A DNA stretch of 64,000 nt from PALSA-1003 sp963791945 (lineage in GTDB: Bacteria; Pseudomonadota; Gammaproteobacteria; Burkholderiales; Casimicrobiaceae): positions 434,001 to 498,000 of the forward strand of contig CAWBUD010000002.1 of NCBI GenBank assembly GCA_963791945.1. Reading direction: 5' to 3'. Shown here piece after piece: positions 1-8,510 of the stretch (the stretch's first letter is position 1; the number at the start of each line of letters is the position of its first letter). The translations under genes were made by a program, and so were the position numbers. A model generated the notes under the pieces. It had not been told where the DNA came from and did not search any database. It saw only the letters and a program-made list of their open reading frames with translations.

Positions 1-1
1 C

Positions 2-1132
2 ATGGGCTTGCGGGCGGTGACTTTGGGCCACGCTTTCCCTAGCGTGATCGAAGCCGCCACGCGACAGATCCAGTTCGGTACCAATTTCGTCAGGCCGGCA
101 CCGATCGAAGTCGAGTGCGCGGAGCGCTTCCTCGAACTGATTCCCACCGCTGAGATGGTCAAGTTCGGGAAGCACGGTTCTGATGCAGTGGACGGCGCAG
201 TCCGTCTGGCCCGCGCCCATACCCGCCGTGACTTTGTCGCGATCTGTGGCGATCATCCGTTCTTTTCGACGGCTGATTGGTTTATCGGCACGACCCCGAT
301 GCCGGGCGGGGTGCCAGAATGGATCAGGTCTCGCAGTGTGAAATTTCGCTACAACGACCTAGCCAGCGTGCAGCGCTTGTTCGACGAATATCCGGAACAG
401 ATCGCTTGCGTGCTGCTCGAACCGGCACGCCTGGATGAGCCTGCTGAGCGATTCCTCCCGGAACTGAAGGGGCTGTGCGCTCGCAACGGTGCGCTACTTG
501 TATTCGACGAGATGATCACGGGATTCCGCTGGCACCGATCGGGCGCCCAGCACGTTTACGGGGTCACCCCCGATCTATCGACCTTCGGCAAGGGCATCGC
601 CAATGGCTTTGCCCTGTCGGCCCTTGCCGGCAGGCGAGAGATCATGGAGCTTGGCGGCTACGATCATGATCGGGAGCGGGTCTTTCTGATGTCAACTACC
701 AACGGTGCCGAGACCCATGCAATGGCCGCCGGCATCGCAAGCATGGCAACGTACCGCGACGAGGATGTCGTGGGCCATCTCTACAGGCAGGGCGCCCGCC
801 TCCGCATGGGTGTGCGAGCTGCAGCGGAAGCGGCTGGCGTGGCCGGGCGGGTCGAATGTCTGGGGCGCGACTGCGCCTTGCTCTTTGCCACACGGGATCA
901 GCACGGGCGCCCGAGTCAGGAATTCAGAACGTTATTTCTCCAGGAGCTTATTCGCCGCGGAATTCTCGCTCCCTCGTTCATGGTCAGCTATTCACACACG
1001 GAGGCGGACATCGACTACACCATCGATGCTGTTGCCGAGGCATTGACCGTCTACCGCAAGGCGCTCGAAGATGGGGTCGAAAGGTTCCTCATTGGACGGC
1101 CGGTGAAGCCGGTGTTCCGTGCGTATCGCTGA
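2..1132 (+). CDS. class III PLP aminotransferase, glutamate-1-semialdehyde aminomutase-like (5' partial)
   Basis: The gene enters from the left edge, so about 50 N-terminal residues are missing against the usual length of about 430. The 376 visible residues have the class III aminotransferase layout. A VFDEMITGFR segment near residue 168 carries the PLP-ring aspartate, and TFGKGIANG near residue 195 supplies the Schiff-base lysine. The fold is that of glutamate-1-semialdehyde 2,1-aminomutase. In polysaccharide loci such homologues usually act on a sugar or a keto-sugar precursor rather than in haem synthesis, and the next gene (a sugar C-methyltransferase) supports that reading, which is inference. 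It ends with TGA 47 bases before the next start and is probably co-transcribed. Substrate unknown. Confidence 0.85.
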   Translation: MGLRAVTLGHAFPSVIEAATRQIQFGTNFVRPAPIEVECAERFLELIPTAEMVKFGKHGSDAVDGAVRLARAHTRRDFVAICGDHPFFSTADWFIGTTPMPGGVPEWIRSRSVKFRYNDLASVQRLFDEYPEQIACVLLEPARLDEPAERFLPELKGLCARNGALLVFDEMITGFRWHRSGAQHVYGVTPDLSTFGKGIANGFALSALAGRREIMELGGYDHDRERVFLMSTTNGAETHAMAAGIASMATYRDEDVVGHLYRQGARLRMGVRAAAEAAGVAGRVECLGRDCALLFATRDQHGRPSQEFRTLFLQELIRRGILAPSFMVSYSHTEADIDYTIDAVAEALTVYRKALEDGVERFLIGRPVKPVFRAYR

Positions 1133-1179
1133 TAGCGCAAGACGCCGCTCCAGCTTCTCTAAGTTTGGATCACACAATA

Positions 1180-2478
1180 ATGGCAACGGCTACCTCGGTT
1201 ACCGCGCAACGAGATCCTGGAGACGCAGCGCCACAGGATAGCGTCTATCGACCGCGATGCCGCTTCTGCGCGAGTCCGATGGTCACCACCTTCATCGACC
1301 TCGGCATGTCCCCGTTGTGTGAATCCTACATCGCGGCGGAACAGCTCAACCAGATGGAGCCCTTCTATCCGCTCCACGTCTATGTGTGCGACCACTGCTT
1401 CCTCGTACAGCTCGAGGAGTTCGTGGCCCCATCGGAAATCTTCAGTGAATATGCCTATCTGTCCTCCTACTCCGACAGTTGGGTGGAGCATGCACGGCGC
1501 TACACCGTGGCGATGCGGGAACGTTTCGGTCTGGACTCGAAGTCTCTCGTGACCGAAATCGCCAGCAACGACGGCTATCTACTTCAGCACTTCGTATCCG
1601 CTAACGTGCCTGTGCTGGGCATCGAGCCTGCGGCAAATGTGGCGAAGATCGCCCAGGGGAAAGGCGTGCGTACGACTGTTGAATTCTTTGGAGCTATGAG
1701 CGCGCGAACGATCAGCGAGAAATTCGGTCAGCCCGATCTCCTCGTCGGAAACAATGTCTTGGCGCACGTCCCGGATATCAACGACTTCGTTTCCGGGATG
1801 AAGATTCTGCTCAAGCCCGGTGGCGTGATCACGATGGAGTTTCCCCATCTGCTACAGTTGATGCGGCAGAACCAGTTCGACACGATCTATCACGAACATT
1901 TCAGTTATCTCGCGTTCTTCGTAGTGGAGAGGATCTTCCGACGCCACGGTCTACGACTTTTCGACGTCGAAGAGCTTCCGACGCACGGAGGTTCTCTTCG
2001 GATCTATGTCTGCCACGACGATGATGCGCTTCACACAACACTTCCCGCGGTTGCGGAGCTTCGCACCGAAGAACTGGCGGAAGGACTTGGCGATCTCGCG
2101 ACCTATGGCCAGTTCAAGGAGCGCGTCGAAGAAACCAAACGTGGGATCCTGGACTTCCTGATTGTCGCGAAGCGCCAAGGCAAGCGAATAGTCGGCTACG
2201 GGGCGCCGGGAAAGGGGAACACGCTCCTCAACTATTGCGGCATTCGCACGGACTTTCTCGACTTCACAGTGGATCGCAATCCGATAAAGCAAGGCAAGTA
2301 CACGCCGGGAACGCACATACCGATCTTATCCCCTGACGCGATCCGACAGGCTCGTCCAGATTTCATCTTCATTCTGCCTTGGAACCTGAAGGAAGAGATA
2401 AGCGCGTCCATGAGCTACGTGCGCGAGTGGGGTGCAAAGTTCGTAGTTCCAATTCCGCAACTGTCGATTCTGGATTGA
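1180..2478 (+). CDS. SAM-dependent sugar C-methyltransferase with zinc-binding N-terminus
   Basis: A 432-residue protein of the NDP-hexose C-methyltransferase type (TylC3-like architecture). The N-terminal zinc-binding domain has cysteines at about 27, 30, 70 and 73 (CRFC and CDHC pairs). A central class I SAM-binding domain follows with the EIASNDGYLL motif near residue 125. The C-terminal C-methyltransferase domain contains GYGAPGKGNTLLNY. Such enzymes transfer a methyl group to a carbon of a keto-sugar nucleotide. The reading frame is open far upstream, but ATG 1180 is chosen because homologues begin shortly before the zinc motif and earlier starts lie inside the aminotransferase. Together with the upstream aminotransferase it suggests synthesis of a branched or amino sugar for the polysaccharide. 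Confidence 0.85.
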   Translation: MATATSVTAQRDPGDAAPQDSVYRPRCRFCASPMVTTFIDLGMSPLCESYIAAEQLNQMEPFYPLHVYVCDHCFLVQLEEFVAPSEIFSEYAYLSSYSDSWVEHARRYTVAMRERFGLDSKSLVTEIASNDGYLLQHFVSANVPVLGIEPAANVAKIAQGKGVRTTVEFFGAMSARTISEKFGQPDLLVGNNVLAHVPDINDFVSGMKILLKPGGVITMEFPHLLQLMRQNQFDTIYHEHFSYLAFFVVERIFRRHGLRLFDVEELPTHGGSLRIYVCHDDDALHTTLPAVAELRTEELAEGLGDLATYGQFKERVEETKRGILDFLIVAKRQGKRIVGYGAPGKGNTLLNYCGIRTDFLDFTVDRNPIKQGKYTPGTHIPILSPDAIRQARPDFIFILPWNLKEEISASMSYVREWGAKFVVPIPQLSILD

Positions 2479-2557
2479 GGTGCTCGAAAATTTAGCTCAG
2501 TATCGCGACACCAACGATGCAGCCGATTTCAGGCGCACAGCAGAGCGCGAGTGGCCT

Positions 2558-2800
2558 TCAAATTGTCCAAAGTGTCACCAGCGAGCGGTGAGGGGCAACA
2601 CGCCATAGGTCTCCCGTTGCCGAATCGATCGCAAACAAGTTCCTGCCCGATGCCCCGAAGACCAGTCCTCCGTCAGACGCAGCCGGCTCAATGTAGTCGA
2701 GATTGAAGACGTTCGACGGCGCAGACCGTTCCCATCGCTTGGCCCCTCGCCGATAAGAGCAGGTCCTTCGCCTAAACCCAGCTTCACTTTCCCGAGCCAG
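2558..2800 (-). pseudogene. fragment of a PQQ-type beta-propeller protein
   Basis: On the minus strand one frame reads GLVFGASGRNLFAIDSATG followed by DLWRV, ending at a TGA at 2558. This is the typical blade signature of PQQ-like/WD40-like propellers (xxLFAxDxxTGxxxW). A second frame just upstream reads LGEGPALIGEGPSDG, also blade-like. The two frames must be joined by a frameshift near 2725, no start codon is evident, and the piece covers only one or two blades, so it is a decayed fragment. It fills most of the gap between the C-methyltransferase and the next convergent gene. The assignment rests on motif recognition alone. Confidence 0.45.
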
Positions 2801-2805
2801 CTGTG

Positions 2806-3876
2806 TTACTCACAATGATCCCCAACGTTCAGCCTTTCAAGCCAAACCTCCCGCCAATAGGTAAATATGGCACGCGGGCAAAACTTTCTCCGTTCGCAAT
2901 ACCTGGCTTGGCAGTACACCCCGTCGAGAATCACCGCTGGATTTTTGAACTGGATCATCTTGCCGGTTTTTTCGTCGAGAATACGGTCGACGCGACGCAA
3001 AACCTGATATGTGCCTCCGCAATACGGCGCCTCTTCGGGGCCGAACATCAAGCCTCGATTCCTGTTGTTCCCGTCAAGCGTGTTTAGAATCTCCTGATAA
3101 CTTTTGACTCGAACCCACTCGCCGGGCTGCAGATCCAACACGCACGACGGGGTCTTCACTCCCGATGGAACTTTTCCGCGGCGCCATGGGAATGGCACGC
3201 CGCCTCGTAATGCCTGCAGTTCATCGTAAAGCCAGCGCATGAATGAACCAATCCCGATGCCGCTTTCGCTCAAGTGGTACCATGCCGAGTGCAAAGCACT
3301 TATCATCATTTCCCGCAGGGTAACGTTGCGGGAAGTGTAGTCCTCAAGGTATTGTGTGATGTGCCACCAAGGCAATGGCTCTGTGGCTTTCTGCAATTCA
3401 GTTGCCTGGCACCGAAAGATCCGTTCATCGCTCGGAACGCCGGCGCGAACCTCGGTTTCGTCAAGGACAGCCTTCTCGCTGCAGCGAATCGCGGCAACAG
3501 AACCGCCCGCCGGGAGATCACTGCTAGCCTTAGGGCCAGCACCACTGGTTTGCAGGCCGGGCGCTGGTTTCAACCAAGCCTCTTTCCAAAAAATCATGCA
3601 ACTGGCCTGGCATCCCCCGTGCGACTCACCGCCGCAGCGGATCCCCTCCAGATGCACCGCATCGGTCATTTTACGACCGTTGCTCGGTCCAATGGTGTCG
3701 CACGTTTTATGGGCTCGTTTGAATACTCGCAGCCGCTTGCCGCAGTGTTGAAACATCTCGGGCATGAATGGAAGTTCCGCGAGTCGCGCGCGCTCGTCTA
3801 GCGTGGCCAGAATCTCTTCCTTGCTGCGGACCTCAACCCAATCGCCTGCCTTCAGTCTGGACGCCATTTTGGTCAA
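2806..3876 (-). CDS. cysteine-rich protein of unknown function with two internal repeats
   Basis: A 356-residue soluble protein with no signal peptide or membrane segment. It is built from two related halves. Repeat 1 (about 7-104) starts LKAGDWVEVRSKEEILATLD and ends CMIFWKEAWLKP. Repeat 2 (about 248-350) starts LQPGEWVRVKSYQEILNTLD and ends CPRAIFTYWREVWLERL. Cysteines at 45, 59, 81, 89 and 93 in repeat 1 are echoed by 286, 322, 327 and 333 in repeat 2, and the 45-81 and 286-322 spacings are identical. This suggests two metal or Fe-S sites (inference). The central region (about 150-245) contains FRCQATE and a W-rich stretch with YLEDYTS. A broken paralogue lies at 19024-19523. It is convergent with the C-methyltransferase and upstream in the minus-strand block ending in this gene. 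I do not recognise a function. Confidence 0.75.
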   Translation of the reverse strand: MTKMASRLKAGDWVEVRSKEEILATLDERARLAELPFMPEMFQHCGKRLRVFKRAHKTCDTIGPSNGRKMTDAVHLEGIRCGGESHGGCQASCMIFWKEAWLKPAPGLQTSGAGPKASSDLPAGGSVAAIRCSEKAVLDETEVRAGVPSDERIFRCQATELQKATEPLPWWHITQYLEDYTSRNVTLREMMISALHSAWYHLSESGIGIGSFMRWLYDELQALRGGVPFPWRRGKVPSGVKTPSCVLDLQPGEWVRVKSYQEILNTLDGNNRNRGLMFGPEEAPYCGGTYQVLRRVDRILDEKTGKMIQFKNPAVILDGVYCQARYCERRKFCPRAIFTYWREVWLERLNVGDHCE

Positions 3877-3887
3877 TGCCTTCGGAG

Positions 3888-4083
3888 GTCGTCGCCTTCG
3901 TGCGTCGCCAGCTGGAAGTCATCGTGGCGTGGGCACAGACTCGGCAAACTAACGGGCTTCCTCGAGGCCCTCAACGGTTTGTTCCAAACCCCCAGCGCGC
4001 GCTCGAGCGGGACGGTCACCTGCCTAATTGCCAGCAAGCTCGGCTTCCGCGAGAACGATCCTCATGCGGCTCAACCCGCTTGA
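3888..4083 (+). pseudogene. decayed C-terminal end of an ISL3-family transposase
   Basis: Two plus-strand frames read as the end of an ISL3-type transposase. The first gives QLEVIVAWAQTRQTNG. After a frameshift near 3953 the second gives GFLEALNGLFQ, then CLIASKLGF, ending at TGA 4081-4083. The pattern W-A-x-x-R-x-x-N-G-x-L-E-x-x-N-x-L-x-Q followed by L-I-A-x-K-L is characteristic of ISL3 transposase C-termini. No upstream catalytic region or terminal repeats remain. It lies between two minus-strand genes and marks an old insertion. Confidence 0.6.
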
Positions 4084-4086
4084 AAT

Positions 4087-5049
4087 TCAACAGAGCCTCT
4101 GCCACTGGATCCTCATTGCCCTTACCATCCATCTCGATCCGGCGTAGAGTATTCGACGCGCACGGCTGACGGACTCGCGCAGCGAGCGTTTCAGCTTTAG
4201 CTGAGTTGCCAATAATGGCCCACACTTCATCTCCGGCACATATCCGTAAATAGGAAGCAAGTCACGCGTGACAAACTCGACCGTAGCAACCTGGGTTCGC
4301 GTCAGTTCAGTCCTCCAACTGGCTGCCTGGCCTTTGCGCACGGTAGAGCCTCTGACCTTAATCATGCTTTTCGGCGCCCACCCGTTCCAATTCGCTCCAC
4401 TCAAATTGGAGGCAGCGCAGACGTCCGCCGCCCTTCGGCAAAAAATGGGATCGGGGCGAAGTCCGATCAATTCAATCACCCTTCCCAGTTCGATCTCCGG
4501 ATTCGCCAACAATTGCTCGTAAGAAACCTCCGTATAACGCTTAGTGAGGGCGCCCAGGATCCTGCCCTGCGAGATGGCTCTTCGCCACATCTCTGCGGCG
4601 GGCAATGAGGTTCGAGGCGCCCATTGTTTTGCCCATGATCGGCCAGCATCCAAGAGCGAAGCAACCACAGCTCTCGGATCACGAATGATGTGAACAAAAT
4701 AAGCATCTGGAAACAGTTCCAAAATTTCGCGCCCGTAGTAGAGGTGGTCAGGAGTCTTCTCCAATATGAAGGTTGCGTCGGGTTTGTCCTGTAGCGCCAC
4801 CCGCAACACTTGCTCAGCAAACTGGCGCCAAAGCTCGATAAATGCGGGCCAATCCATGAGGCTAGTCAGGCCTTCCTCTCGCTTTTCCTGCTTGTCTCGG
4901 CGCCACTGGTTGAAAGCCGGTGACAGATAATCGCGAAAAATATGGCTCTCCTGCAAAGTGGCAATGGCCGGGTGCTGAGACAATAGCAGTTGAAGCCACG
5001 TAGTGCCGCTCCTAGGGCATCCGACAACAAATATAAGTTGCTGTTTCAT
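4087..5049 (-). CDS. sulfotransferase family protein
   Basis: A 320-residue PAPS-dependent sulfotransferase-like protein. The N-terminus carries the 5'-phosphosulfate loop GCPRSGTTWLQ (about residues 10-20). The 3'-phosphate-binding segment HIIRDPRAVVASLLD lies near 140. These two motifs define the family, which transfers sulfate from PAPS to a hydroxyl or amino group of a glycan or other small acceptor. In this locus the likely role is sulfation of the surface polysaccharide or a precursor (inference). It starts at ATG 5049, only 5 bases after the stop of the flippase gene read just before it on the same strand, so the two form an operon. The C-terminal region after about 260 is less conserved and basic. 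Confidence 0.85.
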   Translation of the reverse strand: MKQQLIFVVGCPRSGTTWLQLLLSQHPAIATLQESHIFRDYLSPAFNQWRRDKQEKREEGLTSLMDWPAFIELWRQFAEQVLRVALQDKPDATFILEKTPDHLYYGREILELFPDAYFVHIIRDPRAVVASLLDAGRSWAKQWAPRTSLPAAEMWRRAISQGRILGALTKRYTEVSYEQLLANPEIELGRVIELIGLRPDPIFCRRAADVCAASNLSGANWNGWAPKSMIKVRGSTVRKGQAASWRTELTRTQVATVEFVTRDLLPIYGYVPEMKCGPLLATQLKLKRSLRESVSRARRILYAGSRWMVRAMRIQWQRLC

Positions 5050-5054
5050 ACCCG

Positions 5055-6659
5055 TTACAACCGATCCATCCTCTCGCCGTCCGAATCACCGTTGATTGCC
5101 CGTCTGTCACTTGACCGCGTAGCGTTCGCGATCCTGCGCCGTCCCGGACGAAGAGTCAGGACCCTATGTGCGATTGCGCGCTCCGAGTTATCAAAGGATA
5201 TTAACCAAACCAACACTAGGTAGCATGGTATTCCGAGAGCCACAGTCACTACAATCTTCTCCAAGTCGCTTCCTGCATTGAAGGCTGTCTTGATTCCTGC
5301 CATTACGCCAGCTGTCAGAGCGCCAGGCAACACCGTCTTTATAAAAGACTCACGAAAAACGCGCCAACTATCGAGAGCCATAACGCGAGGAATGTAATAC
5401 AGAAGATGAAACACGTAGTTCGCTGCAAAATACCAGAGCGTGGCCAACACGGCGCTCATTCCCCCGAAGCGCGGCGCCAGCAGCCAGACCATTGCAACAC
5501 CCAGCATTCCAAAAATGCCGTTCGACCAGACAAACGGACGCAGCTTTCCAGAAGCAAAGATAATCCCGCTCAGTGGGGCGAGGAAGGCATCGACAACACA
5601 CAACATCATGACTGCCAACCACGGAGCGAGTCCGACAAACTGCTGGCCGACGTATAGTTTAAGAATGGGCTCGGCATCGACAATGACGCAAATAGCCGGA
5701 AAGCAGAGCAACAAGCCGAAATACTTGGTCATCCTGTAGGCGATAAACTCTACATATTCACCTTCCCCGCCGGCCACCGCCTTCGCGACAGATGGGATGA
5801 GTGGCCCCACGATCCAGCTGCCCGCCGTCATTAGCGCATTAGTAATGGCCAGAACAATGGAAAACTCGGCAACGGCGCCCACGCTGCTTCGAGCTCCTAA
5901 CAACATCTGCCGTAGTTGGAGAAATGTGGTAAGACTCCAATCCATGGCCAGCCATGCGCATCCATACTTAATCACGGGGCCAAACGCCTTCCAGTGCCAG
6001 CCGAACGCACAGACACCTCCAATCGAGCCGTGGCGTGACCATCTGTTCACGAAAAATGGCAGGGTGAATAAGGGGATTAGGAGTCTGATGGCTAGAAAAT
6101 AGTCCAGACGAACTTGCCAGTGCGCAGCCCCCAAAGTCCAAACAAGTTCAAGCGCTGATTGGATGATCGCGCACTTGCTCATGAACTCGAACTCCTCGGC
6201 GGCCTTCAAAAGCTGCGTTATGAGTTGCGTCGGCGACAGGAGCAAGACTGTCCCCGCGGTTAGAAAGAACATATTTCTCAGGAGCGCACTCTCAGCCGCC
6301 GGCACATGAAAGAGTCCGTCGCAAAAAATCCCGATGATAGTCAGCACCACCGCGCTGACAACTCCCTGCGCAGCATAGAATGTAAAAGCTGTTCGTGCGC
6401 AGGCGTGGAGTTCCTGAGTACTGCGGCGGTGGAGCCACTCCGCCGCGTGCTTCACCAAGCCATCCGGGGTGCGTAAAGAGAGAATGCCCAAGTACATTTG
6501 CACGGATACTACAATCGCGATCAAGCCATAATTTTCCCGACCGTAATACCAAAGAAGAACTGGCAAGGTGAGGAGCCCTACCCCCATGCGAAAGACTTGC
6601 GATGCCGCCACCCAGCCGCCATTGAGTAACACCTTTAAGATTCTTTTACGTATCAGCAT
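5055..6659 (-). CDS. polysaccharide flippase (Wzx-like, MOP superfamily)
   Basis: A 534-residue polytopic membrane protein with about 12-14 hydrophobic helices. It begins with the amphipathic start and first helix typical of O-antigen and teichoic-acid flippases (ASQVFRMGVGLLTLPVLLWYYG, then NYGLIAIVVS). Such proteins move lipid-linked repeat units across the inner membrane. The last 40 or so residues are hydrophilic and arginine-rich, an unusual tail. It leads a two-gene operon with the sulfotransferase. It is distinct from the flippase at 40077 and from the flippase wreck at 8182-8510, so the locus has had at least three. Confidence 0.85.
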   Translation of the reverse strand: MLIRKRILKVLLNGGWVAASQVFRMGVGLLTLPVLLWYYGRENYGLIAIVVSVQMYLGILSLRTPDGLVKHAAEWLHRRSTQELHACARTAFTFYAAQGVVSAVVLTIIGIFCDGLFHVPAAESALLRNMFFLTAGTVLLLSPTQLITQLLKAAEEFEFMSKCAIIQSALELVWTLGAAHWQVRLDYFLAIRLLIPLFTLPFFVNRWSRHGSIGGVCAFGWHWKAFGPVIKYGCAWLAMDWSLTTFLQLRQMLLGARSSVGAVAEFSIVLAITNALMTAGSWIVGPLIPSVAKAVAGGEGEYVEFIAYRMTKYFGLLLCFPAICVIVDAEPILKLYVGQQFVGLAPWLAVMMLCVVDAFLAPLSGIIFASGKLRPFVWSNGIFGMLGVAMVWLLAPRFGGMSAVLATLWYFAANYVFHLLYYIPRVMALDSWRVFRESFIKTVLPGALTAGVMAGIKTAFNAGSDLEKIVVTVALGIPCYLVLVWLISFDNSERAIAHRVLTLRPGRRRIANATRSSDRRAINGDSDGERMDRL

Positions 6660-7194
6660 TGGTTCACATGCCTATCTACATGCCTCAGAATGCGACAGGA
6701 TGAATGGGACCGAGGTGCTCGCAAGTTGCCGACTTTGGAATCCGCGCTAGTGTGAGCATCGAGATTATGCTAATGAAGTTGAAGCATCAGCTGGATTCCC
6801 GTTGTCGCCTCGCTTCGCGCGAAACGCGTCAACATTCCTTCCTTTCGCCCACGATGACCCTGACTCTGAGCTTCGCGCCGAATCACTGTCGGGGCTCGAT
6901 AGCGAGTAATCGGCGGAGCGTGCACATGGGAACCCACGAAAACCTGGTTGGAATTTCAGCGACTTTGTATCGGCCGGAATCCCGAATGCGGAGGTCCACC
7001 AAAACCTTCGCGGGACTTTCGCAGCGACCATATGTACGTACACGCACCCAAAAACAACGCTCGTCATCATCTTGTCTTGAGTAACCCGACTCGTTGCACG
7101 ACTTTGTCGGGCTTCGCTAGGGCGAACTATGGCGTGGTAACACCCGCGAACACCTCTCTTCAACGGATATAGATGTGTACAAGACTCGGCGCTG
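6660..7194 (+). other. gap without a supported gene
   Basis: No convincing gene is seen. Both strands contain open stretches of about 100 codons (plus 6776-7080 with one internal TAA, minus 6765-7163), but neither translation is recognisable. The stretch probably holds the promoter of the minus-strand flippase-sulfotransferase pair and old decayed sequence. Confidence 0.4.
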
Positions 7195-8175
7195 TCAATT
7201 AGGATTCAGACGCCTTAGCAATTTGTCGATTGTATGCTTCGGATTGAGCAGTAAATCCAATAGTTTCATGCAAATGGACCCGGTCAAGCGTAAACCGCGA
7301 AGTCGATATCCCATCCCCTTGAGCCTCGTTCTATGGTACGTCCAAAACTCCTCGCTCCTCAGATTGACCGCAGCTACGGCCAGATACTTGTAGTAATCGC
7401 GGAGCAATTCCTTCATCCGGCGTTCGAGCTGGTCATGTGTCAAATACCTAGGACCGTATTTGCTAAGAAGCTCGATGCGATCCAAAAGAAAACTATTGAA
7501 TTGCCGAAGCTTGGTGCTCGTCGCCTCGTCATGAATCCGCTCAAAGGAAAGAATTTGGTGGACGAACGCGAAATCGTTTGACTCCAGGCAGATAAGACAG
7601 GCTTCCAAGTCGTCGTTCTCCACAGGGCCAGGGAAAAACGGGCACCGCGATCTCACGAGGGAGGAACGATATAAAACTGTGGATGGCGTCCCGAAAGCGT
7701 CGATTGCACCGAGGAGATAAAGTCGACATACCTCAGGACCACTGAATACAGTCCTGTCGTAAGGTAGCCTCGTCCAGCGAATCCCCTTTGCGTATATTGC
7801 ATACGAGCCGACAATGCCAACTGTAGGGGTGTGTTCAGCTTCTGCGACGAGCTTTTCAATGCACTCTGGATAAAGCCAATCATCTGCGGAAACTACTTTG
7901 CAGTATGTACTGCGCTGTGAAATAAGTTGAAAGGCAATGTTGTGATTTGCTGTACTATCGACAAAATGATCGTTGCTACGCACACTGATTCTTTTGTCCT
8001 TGATCGCATAGCGTTTAGCAATTTGCAAAGTTCTGTCGGTACTACAGTTATTGACGATCACATATTCCCAATTCTGATAGGTTTGCGCGAGCACGCTCTC
8101 GATGCAATCGGCCAAATACTTTTCCCCGTTGTACACCGGCGTTACAACGCTTACGAGCGGAGCATCGGCGTTCAT
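7195..8175 (-). CDS. GT2 family glycosyltransferase
   Basis: A 326-residue GT-A fold glycosyltransferase. The N-terminus has the standard nucleotide-sugar domain: VSVVTPVYNGEKYLADCIES, then VNNCSTDRT near 43, and the metal-binding region VVSADDWLYPECIEKL near 95 (a DD motif replacing DXD). No membrane anchor is obvious. It would add one sugar to the lipid-linked repeat unit on the cytoplasmic face (family knowledge). It is a single minus-strand gene flanked by non-coding DNA on one side and a flippase fragment on the other. Confidence 0.88.
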   Translation of the reverse strand: MNADAPLVSVVTPVYNGEKYLADCIESVLAQTYQNWEYVIVNNCSTDRTLQIAKRYAIKDKRISVRSNDHFVDSTANHNIAFQLISQRSTYCKVVSADDWLYPECIEKLVAEAEHTPTVGIVGSYAIYAKGIRWTRLPYDRTVFSGPEVCRLYLLGAIDAFGTPSTVLYRSSLVRSRCPFFPGPVENDDLEACLICLESNDFAFVHQILSFERIHDEATSTKLRQFNSFLLDRIELLSKYGPRYLTHDQLERRMKELLRDYYKYLAVAAVNLRSEEFWTYHRTRLKGMGYRLRGLRLTGSICMKLLDLLLNPKHTIDKLLRRLNPN

Positions 8176-8181
8176 CGTGTA

Positions 8182-8510
8182 CCCATTCAGGCGAATAGAC
8201 GATGATACTATTCAGCGTGACAGTGCCGCCAAAACCCACCACGGACCGAACGCCCCGGTGCCGGCGCGGCAGACCAGGAACACGGGACAACGCCAAACCA
8301 AACCGAAATGCTGTAGACCAGCAACGCTACGGTCGTCATGGGAACAAGTCACCAGTAGGCGAAGCCGCGAAGGGCCATCCCGATTCCGACGGCGACGTTG
8401 GCTACTTTGGAAGCAGTCTCGATCGCAGCTAGCGTTGTAAAGCGCTTCTGGCGCGGAAGCAGTACCAAATGCTGCACTCCAAGGAACTTTGAGGAGAAAG
8501 CTTCCGGCTA
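8182..8510 (-). pseudogene. fragment of a Wzx-type flippase
   Basis: Translating the minus strand gives GVQHLVLLPRQKRFTTLAAIE, then VAVGIGMALRGFAYW, an in-frame TGA at 8349-8351, and after a frame change GVRSVVGFGGTVTLNSIIVYS. These align in order with the intact flippase at 40077, where the matching stretches are VQHGALLHRHMRFTTMAVIE, GVVMAIRGFGYW and GVGSMMRFGGAISLNALVMY. The fragment covers roughly the middle fifth of such a protein. It is therefore the remains of a second WzxC-like flippase, probably lost when this region was remodelled. Confidence 0.7.
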
